NCBI GenBank assembly: GCA_025355915.1
Contig: JANXYT010000056.1
Span: 1-6,369, forward strand
Source: Holophagaceae bacterium
GTDB lineage: Bacteria > Acidobacteriota > Holophagae > Holophagales > Holophagaceae
Length of the DNA: 6,369 bases
Direction of reading: 5' to 3'
This document shows positions 1 through 6,369 of this stretch, piece by piece. A program made the position numbers and the translations under genes. Numbering within the stretch: position 1 is the stretch's first letter; every line of letters begins with the position of its first letter. The notes beneath the pieces were generated by a model. It was not told the DNA's origin, searched no databases, and saw nothing but the letters and a program-made list of their open reading frames with translations.

Positions 1-51
1 GTTGAGACCGGCGGAGCGGTCGGCTTCGTTCGGGGAGACCGCCCCGCGGCG
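1..51. other. Region downstream of pstB with two small inverted repeats
   Basis: No gene is recognisable in these 51 bases after the pstB stop. Two short inverted repeats are visible: GACCG at 6-10 with CGGTC at 17-21, and CGGGG at 31-35 with CCCCG at 42-46, each with a 6-base loop. GAGACCG occurs twice in direct orientation (4-10 and 35-41). Neither stem is followed by a T-tract on the minus strand, so this does not look like a standard intrinsic terminator and the transcript may continue. phoU commonly follows pstB, but no start of it can be seen before the window ends. Confidence 0.4.
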
Positions 52-989
<938 letters not shown>

Positions 990-993
<4 letters not shown>

Positions 994-2588
994 AAGGTGC
1001 TCCCACCCAGGCGCTCTCGCAGTTTTCGTCGGAGGTTCAGGGCGAACAGGTTCAGGATGACCACCACCATCAACAGCAGGAAGGAGGCCATGAACACCAT
1101 GGGCTTGGCTGCCTCGGAATTGGGGCTCTGGAACCCCACGTCGTAGACGTGGAAGCCGAGGTGCATGAACTTGCGGTCGAAGTGGAAGAAGGGGAAGGTG
1201 CTGTCCAGGGGCATGGAAGGCGCGAGCTTCACCACCCCCGTCAGCATGAGCGGGGCCACTTCACCCGCTCCACGGGCGATTGCCAGGATCATGCCGGTAA
1301 GGATGCCCGGCGTGGCACTGGGGATCACGATGTTCCAAAGGGTCTGCCACTTCGTGGCGCCCATGGCGAGACTGGCTTCCCGCTGGGAGCGGGGCACGGC
1401 GCCCAGCGCCTCTTCGGTGGCGACCACGACCACCGGGACGGTCAGCAGAGCGAGGGTCAAGGAGGCCCAGAGGATGCCCCCGGTGCCATAGGTCGGGGTG
1501 GGGAGGCTATCGGCGAAGAAGAGCTGATCGATGGTCCCGCCCAGGGTGTAGACGAAGAACCCCAGGCCGAATACCCCAAAGACGATGGAGGGCACGCCCG
1601 CCAGGTTGTTCACGGCCACGCGGACGGCCCGGACCAGCCAGCCCTGACGCGCATATTCGCGGAGGTAGAGCGCCGTGATCACGCCCAAGGGGACCACCAG
1701 GATAGACATCACCAACACCATCATTACCGTCCCGAAGATGGCGGGGAAAATGCCGCCTTCCGTATTGGATTCGCGGGGATCGTCGGCGAGGAATTCCCAG
1801 AGGCGGGATAGATAGACACCGAGCTTGTCCAACCGGCCCATGGCATTGGCCGGGACCATCCGGACCACGCTGCCCAGGGGTAATTCGCGGACCTGCCCAT
1901 CCACGGTCTGAAGGCCGAGGGTCCAGGCTTTGGCCTCCAGACGAGACTGCTCAAGGCTCGCCTGGAGCGCGTCATAGGCGGTCTGCAGGGCGGCGACCTT
2001 GGTGTCCAAGGCCTGGAGGGCGGACGGATCGCTGGCCCCCTCCAGCTTTCGGCGGGAGAGCCTCAGTTTCTCGATCTTTTGGTTGAGATCGCCGACCTGT
2101 CCCTTTTCGATGGACTGGATGCGCCGCCGGACGCGGTTGGTTTCAGGCAGGCGGCCTTTGGCTTCGGCGAGGGCCGTTGGGCCCGTCGCGACTTGCTGAC
2201 CGTTATGGCTCAGGGAAACGATCCGGCCGATGAAGGGGCCGTACTCGAGGCGTTCGATCAGGAGCGCATCGGTCGGAAACTCGGGCGCACTCAATCCGGC
2301 GTTGAGGATCCAACGGAAATCCTGGCCGTAGATGTCCCGGTTGCCGACGCGGAACTGGGTTTTTGCGGGTTCCTCGACGCGGGCAGGTTCGCGGCCGGTG
2401 ATCTCCCCCAGGACAGGGCCGTCCGGGGTCTGCACCTGAACCAGGGGGCTAGGCCAGAAATAGCCCATGCCCTTGGCCGCGATGAAGCCCACGAGACCAA
2501 GGATCATGGCAAGGCAGAAGGCCAGGACGGTGGCGGAGAGCCACACGAAGGCCCCGCCCCGTCGGAAGTGTTCAGCCACGCGACTCAT
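990..2588 (-). CDS. pstA: Phosphate ABC transporter permease PstA, long form with periplasmic coiled-coil insert
   Basis: Inner-membrane subunit that forms the phosphate channel with PstC. At 532 residues it is much longer than the roughly 300-residue E. coli type. Residues 16-39 are a first membrane helix. Residues 40-280 form a hydrophilic insert, presumably periplasmic, with a charged Leu/Lys/Glu-rich coiled-coil-like stretch at about 155-220. The permease core with about five further helices follows (near 281-310, 324-350, 371-391, 425-446, 497-516). The cytoplasmic EAA loop that docks on PstB is at about 391-423 ([10 protein letters not shown], then [10 protein letters not shown]). The ATG overlaps the pstC stop by one base (TGATG) and has no clear Shine-Dalgarno, which suggests reinitiation after pstC. 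Similar long PstA proteins are known from some Proteobacteria; the role of the insert is unknown to me. Confidence 0.95.
1000..1004 (-). promoter_or_regulatory. Ribosome binding site of pstB
   Basis: GGGAG on the minus strand, inside the 3' end of pstA. It lies 6 bases before the TTG at 991-993 and 12 bases before the ATG at 985-987, so spacing favours the TTG. The two possible products differ by only two residues. Confidence 0.5.
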
Positions 2589-4759
2589 CAGATGGACTCG
2601 TAACGGCGCCGCAGGCGCTGGCGAACCAGCTCCGCGACGGTGTTGAGGATGAACGTGAAGATGAAGAGCAGGAACGCGGCCAGGAACAGCACCCGGTAGA
2701 GGGTTCCGTGAAGCGGGGCCTCAGGGATCTCTACTGCAATATTGGCGGCGAGGGTCCGCATGCCGTTGAACGGGCTCCAGTCCATGATGGGCGTGTTGCC
2801 CGTGGCCATCAGCACGATCATCGTTTCGCCGATGGCCCGTCCCAGGCCCACCATGGTGGCCGAGAAGATGCCTGGGCTGGCGGTGGGCAGCACCACGCGC
2901 CAAGCCGTCTGCCAGGGACTGGCCCCACAGGCAAGGCTGGCGGAGGTGAGCGACTTGGGCACGCTCGACAGGGCGTCCTCGCTGATCGTGAAGATGATGG
3001 GAATGACGGCGAAGCCCATGGCGAAGCCGACCACCACGCTGTTCCGCTGATCATAGGTGATGCCCATGGCCGACTGCAGCCAGGTGCGGTAGCTCCCGCC
3101 CATCATCACGCGCTCAATCCACGGCCCGGCCAGACTCGCCAGCCACACGCCTGCAAGCAGCACGGGGAACATCCAAAGGACCTCCCGGCCGTTTCCAAAG
3201 GCGTTGCGAAACGTCTGGGGGAGCCTTCCCCAGAAAGGAGTGATGAGCATCGCGAGCAGGAACACGGCGATGGGGTAGATCAAGACTTCCACAGCCATCC
3301 GTTCCAGCAGAGGGGCCATCACGAGGCCCGCCAGGAACCCGAGGACCACCGAGGGCAGCGCCGCCATGATTTCCACGGTGGGCTTGATGGCGTTCCGGAG
3401 GCGGGGCGAGGCGAACTGCGAGGTGTAGAGGGCGCCAAGGACCGCCAAGGGGAAGGCGAAGAGCATGGCGTACAGAGTCCCCTTGAGGGTTCCGAACACC
3501 AGCGGCACGAGGCTGAACTTGGGTTCGAAATCATCCGTGCCGCCCGTGCTCTGCCAGACATATTCCGATTTCTCGTAGCCCTCGTAGTGCGTCTTCCCCC
3601 ACAAGAGACCAAAGCTGACTTGTGGATGGGGCGCGTCGAGGGACCAGAGACTCAGGGCCCCGGTGGCGTCATTGGCGTGGAGGATCAGATCGCCCCTTGG
3701 GGCCAGGGTCGCCAGCCCGGGGCCGTCGAGCTGGGAGGAGAACAACCTGCGTTCCGTGGTGAGGTGGTCCACCACGGCCTCGTTGGGGGTCCAGGCCAGA
3801 AACCGCTTGTCCCGCTGGCTCGGCTGGAAGCCCAATACGGGTCCGTTGAGCCGCGGAAAGTCATGGAAGGCCTGGAGCTGAAAGACTTCATTCACCCGGA
3901 CCCGCTGGTAGGCGCCGAGTTTTCCGTGGGTGCCACCGACGAGGAGGCTCGACTGGCCCAGAGCGAAGCCTAAGGATTGGATGGGTTCCCCGAAGTCCGC
4001 GGAGGAGAGGAGGGTTCCGGCCTCTGGATCGAGGTCGAGCAGACGGCCTTCCTGAGTGCCCACGAACAGGTTTCGGCCATCGGCGCTCCACGCGGCGGCG
4101 GTGGGGTGCAAGGCCGGATCGCGAGGAAGAGGTTTCCAAGCGATCGTGGTCGTCGCGTCCAGCGGGGATTCGGCCCAGACAAACCCCTCCTGGGTTCGGG
4201 CGACGAGCCTAAGGGTGGATTCTCCGCCCAAGCCACCACCCTCCAGAATCCTGAAGTGGAGGATGGCGTCTGGTGCCGTCTCGAAGGAAACCCCACTCTG
4301 CCAGTTCGGTGTCAGGGTCCACTGGGCGGGATCGTTCTCGCCAGGGGGCTTGGACCAGGCCAGGCGGGCCAGTGACAAGCGACCGTCCGCCCCGATGACA
4401 AGGAATTCCCCTTTGGGGTTGGGCGCGGTGAACGTGCGCCAGGGCAGGGAGGGCCCCTCCGTGGGAACCGCCAGAGGCGTGCCCTCGGGGAAGCGCAGGG
4501 CTCTCAATCCCTCCGTTCGAGACGCGAGAACGACGGTCTTGCAGGACTCATCCAGCCAGGCTCCGCCGGAGGGAGGAGCTTTGAAGGTGCCGACGGACCT
4601 GGCCAGTGCCGGGAGGAACAGGGGAACGGCTTCCTTCATGATGAACAGAAGCATGGCCAGCACGGCGCCGATGATCAGCATGCCGCCACCGGAGATGGTG
4701 AAGGCCATGAAGCGGTCCATGCGCTTGGCGCGCGACTGGTTTGCAGGAAGGCTGGGCAT
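2588..4759 (-). CDS. pstC: Phosphate ABC transporter permease PstC, long form with periplasmic beta-propeller-like domain
   Basis: Inner-membrane partner of PstA in the phosphate channel. It has 723 residues against about 320 in E. coli. An N-terminal helix (about 18-42) is followed by a hydrophilic region (about 50-415) with WD40-like blade repeats. Four repeats of a strand-turn-strand pattern can be seen: near 108-133 (KGEFLVIGADGRLSL), 222-244 (SADGRNLFVGTQEGRLLDL), 261-285 (SLLVGGTHGKLGAY) and 349-374 (RGDLILHANDATGALSLW). The permease core lies at about 418-712, with the EAA loop at 594-625 (EDALSSVPKS, then CGASPWQTAW) and a basic C-terminus. The ATG start has only a weak GGGA upstream (spacer 4); the next ATG, at codon 14, has none. 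The gene follows pstS after 88 bases and is coupled to pstA by TGATG. The propeller may contact PstS or sense something in the periplasm; that is inference. Confidence 0.95.
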   Translation of the reverse strand: MPSLPANQSRAKRMDRFMAFTISGGGMLIIGAVLAMLLFIMKEAVPLFLPALARSVGTFKAPPSGGAWLDESCKTVVLASRTEGLRALRFPEGTPLAVPTEGPSLPWRTFTAPNPKGEFLVIGADGRLSLARLAWSKPPGENDPAQWTLTPNWQSGVSFETAPDAILHFRILEGGGLGGESTLRLVARTQEGFVWAESPLDATTTIAWKPLPRDPALHPTAAAWSADGRNLFVGTQEGRLLDLDPEAGTLLSSADFGEPIQSLGFALGQSSLLVGGTHGKLGAYQRVRVNEVFQLQAFHDFPRLNGPVLGFQPSQRDKRFLAWTPNEAVVDHLTTERRLFSSQLDGPGLATLAPRGDLILHANDATGALSLWSLDAPHPQVSFGLLWGKTHYEGYEKSEYVWQSTGGTDDFEPKFSLVPLVFGTLKGTLYAMLFAFPLAVLGALYTSQFASPRLRNAIKPTVEIMAALPSVVLGFLAGLVMAPLLERMAVEVLIYPIAVFLLAMLITPFWGRLPQTFRNAFGNGREVLWMFPVLLAGVWLASLAGPWIERVMMGGSYRTWLQSAMGITYDQRNSVVVGFAMGFAVIPIIFTISEDALSSVPKSLTSASLACGASPWQTAWRVVLPTASPGIFSATMVGLGRAIGETMIVLMATGNTPIMDWSPFNGMRTLAANIAVEIPEAPLHGTLYRVLFLAAFLLFIFTFILNTVAELVRQRLRRRYESI

Positions 4760-4776
4760 GTCGTCCCGTCAAAAGC

Positions 4777-4790
4777 GGCCAGGAATGGCC
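4777..4790 (-). other. Small stem-loop upstream of pstC
   Basis: A perfect 5-bp inverted repeat (GGCCA at 4777-4781, TGGCC at 4786-4790) with a 4-base loop. On the minus strand it is followed by GC and TTTT at 4774-4771. It sits between the larger stem-loop and the pstC start, and leaves the weak GGGA before pstC unpaired. The stem is too short for a confident terminator call. It could add to the termination or RNA-processing signal in this gap. Confidence 0.3.
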
Positions 4791-4794
4791 CCGG

Positions 4795-4837
4795 AATAAA
4801 CGCAAACGGGCCGGAGGATCTCCCCGGCACGTTTGCG
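4795..4837 (-). terminator. Intercistronic stem-loop after pstS (attenuating terminator or 3' stabiliser)
   Basis: CGCAAACG (4801-4808) and CGTTTGCG (4830-4837) form a perfect 8-bp stem. A GC-rich upper stem (GCCGG against CCGGC, after one mismatch) extends it, and the tip can also refold as GGAG-ATC-CTCC. On the minus strand it is followed directly by TTTATT (4800-4795). It begins 10 bases after the pstS stop. The asymmetric T-tract points to action on minus-strand transcription. Because pstC, pstA and pstB have no other obvious promoter, a partial terminator or an exonuclease barrier that leaves more pstS than permease mRNA is the natural reading. Such an arrangement is established for many binding-protein-dependent transport operons. 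Confidence 0.7.
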
Positions 4838-4847
4838 TCGAGCAGTG

Positions 4848-5822
4848 CTACTTCAGTTTGGCGATTTCCTCGGTTTCCATCTTGGCGGTGAGAGGAAGGA
4901 AACCGTCCTTCACCACGATCTCCTGCCCTTCCTTGCTGAGCACGAACTTCAGGAACTCCCGGGTCAGGGGATCCACGGGTTTCTTTGGATCCTTGTTGAT
5001 GTAGACATAGAGGTACCGGGACATCGGGTACTTCCCGCTCAGCGCATTCTCATAGGTGGCTTCAAACACGGCCCCGCCATTCTTCTTTTCATCTGAAAGG
5101 GGCACGGCGCGGACACCGGAGGTCGCGTAGCCGATGCCGCTGTAGCCGATGGCGAAGCGGTCCGAGCCGACACTCTGGACCACGGAAGAGGATCCGGGCT
5201 GCTCCTTGACCGAATCCTTGAAGTCACCCTTGAAGAGCGCGTGCTCCTTGAAGTAGCCATAGGTGCCACTGGCGCTGTTACGGCCATAGAGGCTGAGGGG
5301 CCGGCCGGCCATGTCACCCGTCACGTCCAGGTCAGCCCAGGTCTTGATGTCCTTGGCCAAGCCACCCTTGCGGGTCTTCGAGAAGACGGCATCCACCTGC
5401 TGCATGCTCAGGGACTTGATGGGATTGCCTTTGTTCACGAACACGGCCAGGGTGTCGATGGCCACGGCCACCTTGGTGGGCTTGTAGCCGAACTTCTTTT
5501 CGAATTTGTCAATCTCTTCGTTCTTCATCTCCCGGCTCATGGGGCCCAGCTGGCTGGTGCTCTCGATGAGGGCGGGGGGAGCGGTGGTCGAGCCCTTGCC
5601 TTCCACCTGGATCTTCACGTTGGGATACTTTTTGTTGAAGCCCTCAACCCAATAGGCCATCAGGTTGTTCAGGGTGTCGGAACCGATGGAGTTGAGGTTC
5701 CCGCTGACGCCCGACACTTTCTTGTAGGTGGTGACCTTGGGGTCCACCTTGATGGTCTGCGCCGTCGCAGACAGTCCCACCAGGGCGGCTAGCATGGCCT
5801 GGGCCAGGATTTGGATCCTCAT
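4848..5822 (-). CDS. pstS: Periplasmic phosphate-binding protein PstS
   Basis: Captures phosphate in the periplasm and hands it to PstC-PstA. The start chosen is the ATG at 5820-5822, because AAGGAGG lies 5 bases upstream. An ATG at 5835-5837 would add five residues but overlaps that ribosome site. The 324-residue product opens with a Sec signal peptide whose ATA/Q cleavage site is near residue 21; there is no lipobox Cys. Ligand-loop motifs fit the PstS family: SIGSDTL (45-51), GKGSTTAP (75-82), the D122 region (VAIDTLAVFVNKGNP) and RNSASGTYGYF (181-191), which corresponds to the phosphate-binding R-x-x-x-S-G-T of E. coli PstS. The protein belongs to the type with PMSR (94-97), rather than the E. 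coli type. It is first in the operon, below a Pho-type box and above a stem-loop. Confidence 0.96.
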   Translation of the reverse strand: MRIQILAQAMLAALVGLSATAQTIKVDPKVTTYKKVSGVSGNLNSIGSDTLNNLMAYWVEGFNKKYPNVKIQVEGKGSTTAPPALIESTSQLGPMSREMKNEEIDKFEKKFGYKPTKVAVAIDTLAVFVNKGNPIKSLSMQQVDAVFSKTRKGGLAKDIKTWADLDVTGDMAGRPLSLYGRNSASGTYGYFKEHALFKGDFKDSVKEQPGSSSVVQSVGSDRFAIGYSGIGYATSGVRAVPLSDEKKNGGAVFEATYENALSGKYPMSRYLYVYINKDPKKPVDPLTREFLKFVLSKEGQEIVVKDGFLPLTAKMETEEIAKLK

Positions 5823-5827
5823 GGATG

Positions 5828-5834
5828 CCTCCTT
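5828..5834 (-). promoter_or_regulatory. Ribosome binding site of pstS
   Basis: AAGGAGG on the minus strand, 5 bases before the ATG at 5820-5822. It is the strongest ribosome site in the operon, which fits the large excess of binding protein over permease usual in these systems. It also settles the start codon, because the upstream ATG at 5835-5837 lies in front of it. Confidence 0.85.
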
Positions 5835-5870
5835 CATGCCCTTGATCCTGGAACCCGGAGGTGAAGCCCC

Positions 5871-5898
5871 TTGTTACGGCTTGTGACGTCCCTGTAAC
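5871..5898 (-). promoter_or_regulatory. Putative PhoB/PhoP-type box (three direct repeats) upstream of pstS
   Basis: On the plus strand three related heptamers occur at 5871-5877 (TTGTTAC), 5881-5887 (TTGTGAC) and 5892-5898 (CTGTAAC). They are spaced 10 and 11 bases start to start, so they sit on one face of the helix. Read on the minus strand they are GTTACAG, GTCACAA and GTAACAA. PhoB boxes are 11-bp-spaced CTGTCAT-like repeats and PhoP boxes are TTAACA-like repeats of the same period, so this is a good fit for phosphate-starvation control. Weaker GGTGA-type copies lie in phase at 5860 and 5903. The box lies about 50-75 bases upstream of the pstS start. A convincing -10 element below it was not found. 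Confidence 0.6.
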
Positions 5899-5942
5899 TT
5901 CCGGTGAGAAGGCGTCTCTTCTGGATGGGGCAAGGAACCTGC

Positions 5943-5971
5943 TTGCCCTGGCCAAATTAAGTGGGTTTAAT
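5943..5971 (+). promoter_or_regulatory. Candidate sigma70-type promoter for the rne-like gene
   Basis: TTGCCC at 5943-5948 and TTTAAT at 5966-5971 are separated by 17 bases. They match 4 of 6 and 5 of 6 positions of the TTGACA and TATAAT consensus. The -10 lies in the only AT-rich patch of this region. Transcription would begin near 5978, giving a leader of about 200 bases. This is a prediction from pattern alone, and promoter rules in the host are unknown. Confidence 0.45.
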
Positions 5972-6042
5972 GGTTGGAGATCCTGCGTGCTGTCCGAGGC
6001 ACCGCCCGCGCACGGGGGTCGCGACCATCCTGTATATCTCTT

Positions 6043-6160
6043 CCCTGGGTGGCCGAAGTCAGGGCAGGGCCCCCTTCGGTTTCCCAATCCTCCCATCCCG
6101 CCATCCATCACCCAGGGCCGCCGAGCCTGCCGGGCGTAAGCCGCAGCTAGGTCCCTGGGT
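6043..6160 (+). promoter_or_regulatory. Structured 5' leader of the rne-like gene with alternative helices
   Basis: CCCTGGGTG (6043-6051) is perfectly complementary to CACCCAGGG (6109-6117), giving a 9-bp long-range helix. A second copy of CCCTGGGT at 6153-6160 can pair with the same 6110-6117 segment (8 bp), so the two helices exclude each other. Inside the first lies a hairpin: CCGAAG (6053-6058) with CTTCGG (6074-6079), capped by GGGC-AGG-GCCC (6062-6072). The downstream copy ends 4 bases before the ribosome site at 6165-6171. E. coli rne is autoregulated through its long 5' leader, so a structured leader here is plausible. Whether it regulates anything is inference. Confidence 0.4.
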
Positions 6161-6164
6161 CTCC

Positions 6165-6171
6165 AAAGGAG
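6165..6171 (+). promoter_or_regulatory. Ribosome binding site of the rne-like gene
   Basis: AAAGGAG, 5 bases before the TTG at 6177-6179. It decides the start, since the first in-frame ATG codons (6195 and 6198) lie more than 20 bases away with no ribosome site directly in front of them. Confidence 0.75.
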
Positions 6172-6176
6172 CCCCC

Positions 6177-6369
6177 TTGAGCCCCAAGAAAACCATGATG
6201 ATCAACGCCACGGATCCGGAAGAAATCCGCGTGGCCACTCTGATCGACGGCGTCCTGTTCGATTACGACGTCGAATTCCTGCACAACGAGAAGATCAAGG
6301 GCAACCTCTACAAGGCCAAGGTGGTCCGCGCGGACACCAGCCTGCAGGCCGCCTTCGTCCACTTCGGGG
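6177..6369 (+). CDS. rne: Ribonuclease E/G family endoribonuclease, N-terminal fragment (cut by window edge)
   Basis: RNase E/G cleaves single-stranded RNA and acts in mRNA decay and rRNA/tRNA maturation. Only 64 codons are in the window. The start is TTG at 6177, supported by AAAGGAG 5 bases upstream. The protein opens MSPKKTMMINATDPEEIRVA, followed by the pattern DG-(6)-D-x-E and then KGNLYKAKVVR and SLQAAFVHFG. These match the first 60 or so residues of E. coli RNase E (MLINAT, EELRVA, ANIYKGKI, SLEAAFVDYG), including the start of the S1 domain inserted in the RNase-H-like fold. INAT and the SLQAAFV spacing look more like RNase E than RNase G, but catalytic residues and the C-terminal scaffold are outside the window, so E versus G is not settled. 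The gene diverges from the pst operon. Confidence 0.88.
   Translation, partial: MSPKKTMMINATDPEEIRVATLIDGVLFDYDVEFLHNEKIKGNLYKAKVVRADTSLQAAFVHFG

Larger units (their letters stand above)
5823..6176. other. Divergent intergenic region between pstS and the rne-like gene
   Basis: These 354 bases contain no credible gene. From left to right they hold the pstS ribosome site and leader, the Pho-type repeats, an AT-richer patch (5951-5971) with a plausible plus-strand promoter, and a GC-rich stretch of about 200 bases with several inverted repeats before the rne-like start. Open frames crossing it on either strand have no ribosome site of their own at a sensible distance and overlap these regulatory elements. 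Confidence 0.7.

Noticed and set aside
1..51. The inverted repeats after pstB as the operon terminator
   Set aside because: Stems of only 5 bp with no T-tract after them on the minus strand.
1149..1811. A 220-codon open frame on the plus strand opposite pstA
   Set aside because: Shadow frame with a low-complexity His/Gly/Glu-rich product; pstA is well supported on the other strand.
2708..3973. A 421-codon open frame on the plus strand opposite pstC
   Set aside because: It lies wholly opposite a gene with clear PstC motifs, its product is rich in His, Gly, Arg and Glu as expected of antisense frames in GC-rich DNA, and it resembles no family I know.
5823..5837. The upstream ATG that would add five residues to PstS
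   Set aside because: It overlaps the AAGGAGG at 5828-5834 that serves the ATG at 5820-5822, and it would add MKEAS before a normal signal peptide.
6029..6038. TATACA on the minus strand as a -10 for pstS
   Set aside because: No acceptable -35 was found at 15-18 bases, and transcription from here would place the Pho-type box well downstream of the start site.
6053..6083. The hairpin CCGAAG/CTTCGG as an intrinsic terminator on the plus strand
   Set aside because: Only three T residues follow, and it would cut the rne leader; it is more likely part of the leader structure.
5644..6111. A 155-codon minus-strand frame overlapping the start of pstS
   Set aside because: It overlaps pstS in another frame, crosses its control region and has no family motif.
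5861..6139. A 92-codon plus-strand frame in the intergenic region, starting at a GTG
   Set aside because: The GGAG abuts the GTG with no spacer, the frame covers the Pho-type box and the rne leader, and the product resembles nothing known to me.

Overview
This window holds an almost complete high-affinity phosphate uptake operon (pstS-pstC-pstA-pstB), read on the minus strand. The first 64 codons of an RNase E/G family ribonuclease gene diverge from it on the plus strand and run off the right edge. DNA is GC-rich. PstS has a Sec signal peptide and no lipobox cysteine, so it looks like a soluble periplasmic protein, which points to a diderm (Gram-negative-type) bacterium. The unusually long PstC and PstA permeases also occur in some Proteobacteria, such as Pseudomonas and Vibrio types. 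The overall look would also fit an Acidobacteriota/Holophagae relative. No taxonomic marker is complete here, so the lineage stays a low-confidence guess.

Layout from right to left: the rne-like gene begins at a TTG at 6177 with a good Shine-Dalgarno. A 354-base intergenic region (5823-6176) holds a plausible sigma70-type promoter for rne and a roughly 200-base leader that can form mutually exclusive RNA helices. It also holds a three-copy, about 11-bp-periodic PhoB/PhoP-type box just upstream of pstS. pstS (4848-5822) is followed by an 88-base gap with a strong stem-loop and a short T-tract, probably a leaky terminator or 3'-end stabiliser. pstC (2588-4759), pstA (990-2588) and pstB (52-993) then follow with overlapping stop and start codons. 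The last 51 bases hold two small inverted repeats and no recognisable gene; no phoU is visible.

How the genes work together: PstS captures phosphate in the periplasm and delivers it to the PstC-PstA channel, and PstB drives import with ATP. Both permeases carry large periplasmic insertions: a beta-propeller-like region of about 370 residues in PstC, and a region of about 240 residues with a coiled coil in PstA. These are the least textbook parts of the operon. I found no mobile element, CRISPR array, tRNA, rRNA or clearly new system. The points most worth a second look are the rne leader RNA, the intercistronic stem-loop and the enlarged permease domains.
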